Assembly: GCF_017654505.1 (NCBI RefSeq)
Contig: NC_054539.1
Span: 73,161,913 to 73,225,912, forward strand
From: Polyodon spathula
Lineage: Eukaryota > Chordata > Actinopteri > Acipenseriformes > Polyodontidae
Reading direction: 5' to 3'
Length of the DNA: 64,000 bases
Shown here piece after piece: positions 24,338 to 36,700 of this stretch. A program made the position numbers and the translations under genes. The notes beneath the pieces are model-generated. The model was not told the DNA's origin, made no database searches, and worked only from the letters and a program-made list of their open reading frames with translations. Position 1 is the first letter of the stretch. Each line of letters starts with the position of its first letter.

Positions 24338-27300
24338 TTTTGTTTGTTTTTTTTGTATATATGAAAGCCGTGATTTAGAATATATCTAGAAATATTTTAG
24401 CACTCAAGCATGCTTTTTACATGAACCATTATATGCATCCTAAAAAGAATAATACAGTAAAAGCATACTGAAGCATACAAAACAAAATGTGCTTCTTAAT
24501 ACAGATAATGCTTTATAGCCAACCTCAACTTTTGGTATCAACAATACTTCGACTAGGAGTATCGACAATAGAAATAGCCTGTTTTATGGAAGTATTTATC
24601 CAGTACATGCACACACCAGATACCCAGTTGATGACATGTGATTTACTTCACATTTACACACAATACTATCCGAGGTGTCCTTCTCCCCTTTACCCCTAGG
24701 GGTGCCACATTCTGTTCACAAAGACAGGAAATGTCTTGTTTTTATTTTCCTACCCTGGACTTTCCAATCCCTATCCTGGATTCCCCATTTTCAATGAGCC
24801 AGTGATTTATCATTAGACACTATCTCAAAAAGGAGGGTTTAATTAAGCATTTTATTTATAGTAAATAGCACAGAGGAACCTGTGATAGGTGCAACTCACC
24901 ACTAAGTTTGCTGCTGGCAGTATATTTTGCTCTGCTATAAGGGGGATGCTGCGTTAGATAGCAGCTGATTCTTCAAGTGTGGATTTCATCTATATGATAT
25001 TCTGTATGTAGATGATGTGGCTTTTTCATTTTTACAGGAAGGCCTCCTATTGTTAGCAACTTTAAATGAACTGAGCCAAAGTTTTGTGCATCTCTTGGTT
25101 TAAATGCTGCTGAACAAGCTGTACGTGGCAGGTGGTATCTCCTGGCCACACAGCCTCCTAACATAAACATGCATGTCCTGGTTGACCTCAAGCATGAGTC
25201 TCAGGTGTAGCATTCTAACCAAGAAGTAGCAAATTCTATTGCCCATCAAGCTACCAGTTACACTTTGTAAATGTGTTCTTAGACCAAATAACGCTCTGGA
25301 ACTGCTGATAAGAGCAGAAATATTATCTCAGAGAAAACCCCTTACTTAACATGTTACTATTTTAACCTGCTCTCAGGTGAATATGTAGTTCTGCCCTTTT
25401 GGCAATTATAATAACAATATTTGCTTTGAATGGAACAGGTGTAGTTTTAGGGTTTTACAGTAGTGCTTTCGCAGCTGTAATTCAAAGTCTCCAGCACGCT
25501 TTGAGTGCCTTACTGTAGGATCTCATTACATTGTACGATTTTCTTGCCACATGTTTCTAGCAAACAGTGAAAATCAATCGCATCTATAAAAATTCTATGT
25601 GCTAAGTGTCTTGGTATGCTTTGCTGTTAAAAGCAAATCATGTTTTGGGGAAAATAAAAAGGTAAATCATGATCTTCCACGTTAACTAGAGAGAGGGATG
25701 CTTTAGATTGAAAATATATACAAAAGTTTGCTTTTCAAAGTCTTTCAAAGAAAAGCCACATACTGTATTATATTTGTCTTGTTATGTCTGTGCCTGTGGT
25801 AATTGTGTGTTTTTAATTAACCATCTTCCTCAGTCTGAATACCATGTAGTGCGGATAAACACTGTTCATGATTCATAAGTATGACTGCACTAGTGGTTGT
25901 AACAGGAACCAAATGGACAGGACATTGGATACTGTAGTTGAAGACCCAAGTTAGCATGCTTCAAAATAGGGCCAGGAAGAACACAGCTTATTTACTAAGC
26001 ACAGCACAGCATGGTTTCATTTGAAAGGGGAAGACTAGAATAAGGCAACATCAGTTCAAATCATCAAATACTTTTAAAAAGCTTATAACACATTTTTAAT
26101 TTTTTTATATATATATATCTATACAGGCTGTGATTGTAATAGATTCAACAGTACTGTCTGCAGGGTTATGATACCTGCAAGGCTTTCGTTCTGTTTCAAC
26201 CATTTAAGACACTTAAGTATAAAAGTTTAACCCTGAGGTACTAGCACTGATGATTTACTTTGAAACTAAACAGGGCATTTTGAATCCAGTCTGTACCTTG
26301 TGTGGCAGCAGTACTATTTTATACTGACACAACTGGCAGAAGATCTGTGTTCTCATGAAATGAATGAGTTGTATTGATATCGGTTACCATGGCTACAATT
26401 AGTTCTTCGTATTTGTTTCTTCTAACAGTAACATCTTTTTCACAATTGCTTAGCAATTTAGACCCCTACCCATTAACATACTAGAGGTTCACAGGACCTC
26501 TTCTCCACTTCAAGCTTCAGTCAGCTCTCAAAATAGGAAAGAAAGATTTTCATTAGCTTTTTAAAACATGCCTCTAAAACCCGTGAATGTGACATTTTGA
26601 TGTGATTTATTTTCATTGTTCCTTTCATTTCAGCTCCTTTTCTAATTTCCTGTGAATTAACTCTGTCCACAGATTTGAACCATTCACACCCATTAAAACA
26701 GGCAAAGGCGTTCCTGTAAAGCGGGATGTGTCTTCACACTGTACATCCAATTCAGAGCCCATTGTTAGTCAGCAAAATGAAGCTTGCTGCGCCTGTTTCA
26801 CATCATGTGAGGTTTGGTGTTTTACAGGAAGTTGGCCGACAGTCACTGCCTCCCTTCTTATTAGTATGCATGACATGGAGGAATATGCTTGAGCCCATTT
26901 ACATAGACTAGCAGTTACTGAGGCTGATGTAAGGTCTCGGGAGAAGGTTCTATGCCTATTGATTGCGCATTTGGCTGCGCTCCTAAACACGATGTGTGAA
27001 TTTTTATGATGTGTGATGTGTTATTCATACAGTTTCCTGCTCTGTAATGGTACAGTATCAGTTTGCCAGACGCAGAGCAGTGCAATCTAAAAGCCCAGGA
27101 GCTTAAATTAGCATAAAATGCCCCAGATCTGTCAGTTTGATTAATTTGTCTCTTTGTCTGCACTCTATACAATAAGTGCTATTAACGGCTGAAACACTTC
27201 ATGTGTCAATGTCGCTCCTCTAATGACTTGGAATTGTGCTTTATTCTTCCCTTTTCAGTATTATTTCTCTCGCTTGGCATTCCTCTCCAGTATTGATTTC

Positions 27301-27581
27301 TTTTCCTCTCTCCCCGCTTCGCTCCTTCATTAATTTGTTGGTTGTAACACCAGAGTGATCACATACTGTGCCCGGTGCACATGAAGATGTGATCCGGGGG
27401 CAGCAGCTGCTGATGTAAGCTGAAAATAGATCCAGTGTAAGCTCAGCACTTTTCCCAGCGCTGTTCTATTTATTAGTAACATTCACAGCAGAGCAGGACT
27501 AGTTTCCTTTTTTAAACAAGATGACTTTCACCTTCAGACAGTGGATTGTTTTTTGTGGTGTTGCAATTGGTTGCTCATCAG

Positions 27582-27633
<52 letters not shown>

Positions 27634-28547
27634 TATTGCATTAGAAAGAAATACGTTATTGTTTTATGTTCAGGTTTTCTTTTCCTTTTTTTTCCCCAGT
27701 AAAGGGAGTAATTGCCTCTTCCAGTTTTTGGATATAATAAATCCACTCTTGCCACCCGCAATGAACTCATATTATTGTTGAGAGGGCTAGCAAGGATAGC
27801 AGTATTCTGTGTAACACTTAACGGCAGGGGTTCCTCTCGTAGAAATAAAAGTAAACAGCTATTCAATACATCTGCAGTATATGATGTATTGCACTAATGC
27901 ACTATTGTAATCCAAATAATGTATTTTCAAGCTGCATTGCAAGGAAGAGGGGTATTATAAATGCAGCTTGTAAGATGAACCGAGCTGTTTTTTCTGCCCT
28001 CTTTTGCTGGATAAAGATCAGACACAGGTTTGTTTAACAGATACAGCAGACTTGGCCAGGTCCTGCTGATTACATTCCTGTATAGTAGCGCTCCCTGTTT
28101 ATCCAGTCTGTCACTGCTGTTCTATAGTTTAGCATTTCTCATCAGAAGCTAGTTGTTTCTAGTATATTGGTAACCCACACTTTTTCTCTTTATCTGCTGG
28201 TTTTGAATGTAGGCCCTTGGGTAAAGTGACTGGTGATGTATTTATTTATTCATGTATTTCCCCCTCCTAATTGCCTTTTTTTAGGATAAAAAACAATAAA
28301 ACAACCCGAGCATTACAATATATACATAATAATAGTGGATCTAAATAAGCATACTTTTACTGGCATCAATGTACAAAAGACACTCTTCCTCACTGTTGGA
28401 GAGTGCCAAGGGGCCCTGCTGTAATGATTAAAACATTGTTCAGATCATTAAACAGGGTCTGCTGTAGGGGCTTGTGCATTGCTAATGAGAGAATGGATAC
28501 CATAGCCTATTTTTTTATTGTCACTCGCTGGGGATGCATATAGTGGA

Positions 28548-28581
<34 letters not shown>

Positions 28582-31500
28582 TTACGTACATGCCATACGT
28601 ATAACAAGCACAGATTAAAGGGAAAGGAGTTGCACATACAGTAGCTCTGCTGTTAAAGTTGATTATATGAGGGGGTGATCAGTTGGTATTTGTCTTAAGG
28701 AGACAGCAAACAAACGCATGGCATTGTCTTCTCAGTTTGACTAGCCAGCCCCCCTCCCCCCCCCCCCTCCTCCCCCCCCCCCCCCCCCCTGCCTCACTGA
28801 GGTGGTCCACCAGCTAGTGCTACTATGTGGTTTGAAAAGTAATTGCATTGTGTCACTGGAACTGAAGAGCATCCAGCAGTCTCTGTGCATTAAGTACCAA
28901 CTTTCCATTCTTCACACACACACACATTTAATGGAAAATAGTACTTCTGCACCAATTAATTAAATAGATCATGTTTTATGATTAAACATAAAATATGATC
29001 TATTTAATTGATTGGTGCAGAAGTACTATTAAAAGTGCTGCATGTTTTGCCATTTTCTGCTCCACAAATAGACTATTCATATGTTGGTGCATAACCGTGT
29101 TTGAAGATGATGATAATATTAAACCAGATATTAAACATTTGGAAGCTTTGTTCATTTTACATGAAATGTGCTTTTATAGTACTTTGCAACATGCTCCTGC
29201 CTCACACAAATTCAAATTGCATGGGGTTCAATATTGCAGAAGGTAATGCCACATTTTCTAAATGAATGTGATAAACTGTTTCAAATAAAATTAAAAACAC
29301 AAAGCTTACAGTGTGAATAGATTGCACCCAGCCTGGCAGCCCGGTGCTGTGCTAGTTTTTATTTACCCCTGTATATAATGTTCAGTGCTGACCTGATAAA
29401 AGATTAACTGGTACTTTACAGTGTTTGTTTTTGGACATTAGAACTGTCAGGTTATCTCACCACACTCGAAAAGTTCCAAACAATAGCACTGCTGATGGTA
29501 AAGCTGGCAATTTCCCTATTTTCTTTTTTGCAGGTCACTGCCAGGGGATTCGCCCCATTGTTGCAGTTTGCCTACACTGCTAAGCTGCTACTCAGCAGAG
29601 AAAACATCCAAGAGGTCATCCACTGTGCAGAATTCCTGCGCATGCACAACCTGGAGGACTCCTGCTTTCGCTTCCTGGAAGCCCAGCTCCTGAGCGAGGA
29701 AGATGGCGTGCTCCTTTGCCGCAAGGTAGCTTCTTACCCCCGATCCCAGGAAGATGAGAACTCAGAGGAGGAGCAGGATGAGAGCATGCAGTCCGAGACC
29801 ACCAAGACCGGCAGACTGCTGGAACAGGAAGCCATTGCTGTGCAGATTCCTGAAATGTTCCAGGACGGCAGGGCAGACTTTGAGAAACACGGAGCATCAG
29901 ACCTGCCGCGCTGCCCCAAGTATAGGAAGTATCAGCTGGCTTGCACCAAGCACAATAACGATGTATCACACACCAGTACCTCAGGTTTTCCAAGCACATT
30001 CAAGGAAACGAGCTCCGGCAGCAGCAGTGCCCCCCACAGCCAGGGACTGTCTTTGGGACAGATCAAAAACGAACCTCGCGCCGAGGAGGAGAGCATCTCA
30101 CTGTGTCTGTCAGGGAACGAGCCAGAGAAAGAGAACGACGGCATGGCAGATATGGAACTGGATGGCAAGCAGCGCAGCCCCCTGTACGTGGACAGGCCTA
30201 AAAGCAAGTCTCCAACGTGTTTGAGGTCTTTTTTAAAAAAAGGGACCGATCTGTTGGGTTTGCCCAGCACACCACAGCAGCTTTTTACCAACAGAACAGC
30301 CTGTCCCCAGGAAAAAGTAGAAACTCAGGGTGACCACAAAACTGACTATGAGACGTACTCTGTGGGTATGGGGCTATCAGTGGCGTCTCAGAAAGATTTT
30401 GCCGGTTTCCAAGTGGGATTACCATTAAGGACTCTCTCGTGTGACGGAGTATGCAAGCAGGAATCGGAGCTGGACCGCAGGAGCGTCATTTTTTCCTCAG
30501 TTACAGACGACCTACGGGGAACTCCAGCGCATTCATACCCTGGAGGGAACACCCTGGATACAGAACTATCAGAACACATGCCAAAGGGTCTGTGGGCCGG
30601 TGCTAGCCAGTCCCTTCCGTGCTCACAGACCTACTCCCCCAGTGGACTGCCCTCCGAGCCCATGGTGCAATGCAGGCCTCGGCCCAACACCAGCTGCCCA
30701 GTGCCAATCAAGGTGTGTCCCCGTTCCCCTCCCTCGGAAACGAGGACCAGGACTTCTAGTTCCTGCTCTTCATACTCCTATGCAGAAGATGGAAGTGGAG
30801 GTTCCCCTTGTAGTTTGCCACAGTTTGAATTTTCCACCTCTCCCCGGTGTCTCGCTACCGATCAACAGGAGCAAGGTATGGCGGGCGAGGCCATGTATAA
30901 CCAGGTCAGGCCCAAGATTAAATGTGAGCAGTCATACGGCACCAATTCCAGTGACGAGTCTGGCTCATTCTCAGAAGGAGACAGCGAATCATGCCCTGCT
31001 CAAGAACGAGGGCAAGAGGTAAGTGCAGAATGTGTGTTTATTGCAGAGAGACAGACAGACATGCCTTTATCTTTTACTTTATTAAAAAACAAAACAAAAA
31101 AAAAACAGCCACTCTTTGAATCAGTAGACCCCATCTTCTGAAGCATTATAATTTCCAAATTTAGAAAAACATGCAATGAAACAGTTTCAAGCATAGTATG
31201 AGGGACTAGCACCTGGTATCGGGGCAACTTTATTGAGTTGCATTAAGCAGCAAAATAATTCACCTGAAATGTAGAGCTATATGGGAGAGTTGTTGTACAG
31301 ATTTAACCATTTTAATTGCAGAACTGCCTAAATTGTATTGTTTATTGAATACGTCCAGTCTATTAACAATTTTTAAGAGGTACAAACATCAGGCACGATT
31401 GCATGATGGAAGGTCATACATTACAGTAACTGAGACCATTCACCCTTTCTGTTAACTGTGCCGTTTGTGGTGATACACATTATTCCACCCTCTGTGTACA

Positions 31501-33683
31501 GAATGTTTTGTTTTTAAATTAAGCTTGAAAAGGAACGCTTACATAATTACTGTGCTTTAATAGTAAAGGGCTTTGATTAAATCCCAATCAATGACCTGCC
31601 GCTTCATCCTTTCTGAATGGCTTCAAGAGCAGACTGTAAAAAGAAACATTGTTGAGAAGAGTGCAGGTGTTGACAGCCTCTCCCAGACAGAGCGAACACC
31701 AAGCCTGCCTCACAGTGCTGGTTTAACAGTGAATCCAGGAGAGGAAGGAAGCTGTTCAACTGCAGACTAATATCAGAAGGCAACAGTCATTTAAGGCAGT
31801 ACCAATGGCTGCTCGGCTGTATTGTAACAAAGTCACGGGTTACAGTGCCAGTTTGTGAGCCAGCTCCTTTAGAATTAAATACAAAATATTACCTTTCAAA
31901 CCCTTATTCAAACACTACTATTTTTCATTTTTTATTTTGACTAATAGTAATAAAAGTTAAAAGTGTATGTATTTTAAAGTTAATTGAAGGTTTAATTTAC
32001 TAATAACAATACATGCATACATCTTTGATCTTTGGTTGAGTATGTGAAAAGCACAATACTGTGACACTGCAGTATACTTTTAGTTTTGATCTTCAGGCAG
32101 ATTCAGTTAACAGTGATGTTTGTGTATTAGCGGCCCAGGCGCACATGTCATTTACGGTTCTGGAACTCTTATCCTGGAAAGATGTAATTTCTAGAGGGTG
32201 AAATGAAAATAAAAAACTCAATATCAAGCCTAGTAACAACATGTGTTCACCTCTACATTGAGTACTGCAGTGTGAAGAGCATTGAATCCAGTGGCTGAAT
32301 TATGAAAATAAATAATTTGTTGCTAAATTAAGTACAGTATAGTGCCGGTAGCATTTTTCCTTTCAGTAATTCTCAATGAAACTACAGCATGCGTGTCAGG
32401 CAGCTAGGAGGTAATATTGAGTAATACGGTGAATATTAACAAACATATGAATCTGTTACTTGCACAGAAAGTGAGCTGTCAAGAAAGCCGTCTCCATCGC
32501 AAGCTGAACTAGTGTTTTCTATTCTCGGTATGATACATTGCGGTCTCAGTATTAATAAGCAGAACACGTATGGTAGAGCTGAAAACCGCATGAAATCGAG
32601 TTTCTGGAAGCCCTTAGGATCAGCATTTCTGTGATGCTGCTGGAATGCACTGAATGTATCTAATTTGGCCGAGCCCAGTGTATTCTCTGACAGTATAAAC
32701 TGAGTCCCTGTTTGTGCCAGAGATTAAATCCACTAATCTTGGGCTCATCTGTATAATTAACTGTGGTTACCATTTAGAATTGATCATGCTTTCATTACTA
32801 CTTGATTTTACCTTCTGTTTTTGTAAAAAAAAAAAAAAAAAAAAACCCGTAAGTACTATTTCATTGCAACAGAAATATTTATTTTAAAATGTAAGGGACA
32901 TACTTTGTAGCACAATTTCCTCTTTGAATAGAATTTTTGTTTTAGTGGTTGTGTTACAGTCACTACATTTCACATCCCATACATTTACAGCAGAGAGAAT
33001 ACAGCGGAGAGAATATGCCACCTCCATAACCCATAGACCATTTACTTTTACATGCAGGCTTATTTTCAATGTGGGTGTGGGTTCCTAGTCTCTCTTGGCA
33101 GCTCTGCATCTACAAAACAAATAATAAAATGTAGGTATATGTATTTTAGTTACACATACGGTATACTTGCCTACTTTATTTCTTAACATGCAGCAGTGTC
33201 CTGCAATTCCTTTCATTAGTTTAATTCCAAAGCAAATATCCCTGTTCTTCTTAAATGGTCATAGTATATCTGTCACATTCACTTTATTCAGAAGAACAAC
33301 AAATATGACCAAGCTTTGCTTTACAATTACCACTTGTCAAAACAAATAAGAAGAGGCAAAGCATGTCTGAGAAGCTCGCTGTGAGCTCCAGAGGTTATCG
33401 TTTGGCTCCAGTGCTGTTCTAACCAACAGCAGGATGCAACACTGTCTTATCTTATCTTATCTATTGAAAATGTGTTAGCTGGTGTTGGGCTTGTGTTTAC
33501 TGTCCAATGGGTATGAGAACTAAATGCTTTGTAACATTAATTAGCAGTGATGAAACAAACCCACATCACCAGGGTCCTTATGTCAGGCTCTGTGAGCAAG
33601 TGTATCCAATCGGTGGATTGTTTTTACAAGAATAAAAAACTAAAACTGAAATCAGATATCCACTTCTGCAATAATGCTATTTA

Positions 33684-33739
<56 letters not shown>

Positions 33740-36700
33740 CGTGAACATGTTATTATAGTGATACTGGTTAAATTGATATTATCCTACTTCTTCAATAACT
33801 GCCCTTCACTGCATGAAAGCAGTTACTTATCTTACTAGTACCTTAAGGTAGTTGACAGTATTAAAGCAGATCCTGTCAGTACTCTCTACCTATGGGGAAT
33901 CGTTCCTCTGCTCCAAGCTGAGCACTTTGCTGGCAGACCCTTTCCTTTGCTCTGCTATTTCACTGAGGCAATTAGCCTCAGCGTCACTGTAGACTGCAGT
34001 GTCAGTGGCTGTGCTTCAGCGAGTGACAGCAGAATGCTTCTTCAGGTCTTCTAAATGTGGGAGCCAGCTGATACTAAATCACTTGTATAGTCATGCCTTC
34101 TAGTAATCCTGAGAGGGCGGTAAATAACACTCTCCTGATTTAATTAAAGCTGGCATGCTATCTGCTGGTGTTGCTGCTCTATCATTTTACTCCTCCCTGT
34201 GCTGCAGTAATATAGATGGTTAAAAGATGACTTGTATTTTACTGATAGATAGGTAATATGCCCAGGGCCTGATTGCTCAATATATAGTACTATGGCATTC
34301 TCAGGTGCACTATTTTCATTTTGAGTCTCTTCTCGTCATATTGGTAATGCAGTGATGGTGCCATCTTCTGGCAGCAGGCAGTATTACACAGAGACTCGTT
34401 CATTATTCTGTACTCACATTCTTGCATGTGAATTAGGTATAAAAATAGATCCCTGGCATGTCTTCCATATTGCACGCAGGAAATAAAAATGTACATTATA
34501 ACTATCATATGGAAGATACTGAAATTGGAGAAGGAATCTATGAAAAAGACCTAGGAGTTTTTGTTGACTCAGAAATGTCTTCATCTAGACAATGTGGGGA
34601 AGCTATAAAAAAGGCTTACAAGATGCTCGGATACATTGTGAAAAGTGTTGAATTTAAATCAAGGGAAGTAATGTTAAAACTGTACAATGCACTAGTAAGA
34701 CCTCATCTTGAATATTGTGTTCAGTTCTGGTCACCTCGCTATAAAAAAGATACTACTGCTCTAGAAAGAGTGCAAAGAAGAGCGACCAGAATTATTAAAA
34801 GGCATGTCATATGCAGACAGGCTAAAAGAATTGAATCTGTTCAGTCTTGAACAAAGAAGACTACGCAGCGACCTGATTCAAGCATTCAGAATTCTAAAAG
34901 GTATTGACAGTGTCGACCCAAGGGACTTTTTCAGCCTGAAAAAAGAAACAAGGACCAGGGGTCACAAATGGAGATTAGACAAAGGGGCATTCAGAACAGA
35001 AAATAGGAGGCACTTTTTTACACAGAGAATCGTGAGGGTCTGGAATCAACTCCCCAGTAATGTTGTTGAAGCTGACACCCTGGGATCCTTCAAAAAGCTG
35101 CTTGATGAGATTCAGGGATCAATAAGCTACTAACAACCAAACGAGCAAGATGGGCCGAATGGCCTCCTCTCGTTTGTAAACTTTCTTATGTTCTTATATA
35201 GTAAGCTGCCTTAGTTTCAGTCACAATAGGAAAGACAGCATCTGACAGTTTCTGATACATTGTTGATTAGCATGTTCAGTACTTCTGTATCCAAGTCTGC
35301 ACAAACTACTAAAGGAATTAGAAATGGTAATCATTGAAAAATTTTTGTGTGTGTCTCTCCAGAACTATTAAAGCACCTTGAAACTAGTAGCTTCCAATTA
35401 GTTCTGGATACCTGTGGTGACACTGTACCATTTATTAAACAAGACGTGCTTTCGTTTTTCACCCTAAACACCAGTAGACCACAGACATCCCTGTTTAGTA
35501 AAATGTTTGTGTCAAAGCTTCAGTCAGTTTGTTCATTCTTATATTTGTACACCATAATTCAAATACAGTGCAAACAAAAGTATGTTTAGGATCTTAACAG
35601 ACTTTTTCATATTTTACAGGTCAAGCTTCCTTTCCCAGTGGATCAAATCACAGAACTTCCAAGGAATGACTTCCAAATGATGATAAAAATGCACAAACTA
35701 ACCTCGGAGCAACTGGAGTTCATTCACGATATCCGACGGAGGAGTAAGAACCGCATCGCAGCTCAGCGCTGCCGGAAAAGGAAACTGGACTGCATTCAGA
35801 ATCTCGAATGTGAGATCCACAAATTGGTATGTCCACGCCAAACAGGTCATGTGCCTTGGGAATCTGAGAGATGGGCTGTCATTGAGCCAGTACAGAATCT
35901 GCAGTGAACAGGGTGGGAGGGGAAATCAGATCAGCGGCTAATAACACCCATATGTGATTGGCAACAGCATAGTATTAACAAGTAATGTTAAAAACAAATG
36001 CTTGTCCATTGTTAGCACACTCACAGTCCCCTGAGGATAGCCTTAATCACACACAATACAGCTTCATATGTCATGAGTTAGGTCCAGTGGCACCTAGGAA
36101 AAAAACAAACACTTTTGACTTTATCTTCAAGGGAATTATCTTGAAATATTAATAACACAATGTAAGTGCTAGGGTTAGGAATACTATGCCACATTAACAT
36201 ATTAGATTCCAAGCTAATGTATTGCATAAACATTTAAAACAAAAGCTGGTTGACTGCTCCAAAAGGAGATTTAGATTTAGGTGAATTGTATTGATATTTG
36301 TACCAAAGCCAGTGGTGAGTACCTTATCTAAATCTGCAGATCCTCAGTTCATGTCGTATGTTATATTGAATGCCAAACTCTAAAGCAGGTCCACCGCATT
36401 CCTCCCCTATTCACCCACCCACCCACAGTCCTCTTTAAATTGTAATTCCTCCTGCTGTGCTGGAGCTACGTGGGTGCATATTGTTTCCAGGATTTCACAG
36501 ATTCCATTTACCAGCGCATGTGTTTAAGAAGGCAGTAACGCAGGACTGGGTGTGTGGTAAGACCCCCAAATGTGCAAAATATGGAAATATATATCTTACC
36601 GCACACCTTGGGAACAGGTTTTTGCATTTAGATACTCAATGTTATATTTTTATACTGTATTGTTTTTCTGTAGCTAATGACTCAGACACGCTTTGACCTT

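Larger units (their letters stand above)
23395..29533 (+). other. BACH2 intron between coding exons 1 and 2
   Basis: It holds TG and TA microsatellites, a possible LINE fragment near 25000, two poly-C tracts, a 94-bp palindrome and unique DNA. The stretch 26980-27440 lacks simple repeats and may hold conserved regulatory sequence, but that is a guess. Confidence 0.9.
31019..35619 (+). other. BACH2 intron between coding exons 2 and 3
   Basis: It contains an A-run near 32827, an (AAT)n tract at 33688-33737, a CR1 LINE at about 34450-35200, and otherwise unique sequence. Confidence 0.9.

Noticed and set aside
29616..30579. Open frames on the - strand and in other frames within BACH2 exon 2
   Set aside because: They are shadows of the strongly conserved BACH2 coding frame.
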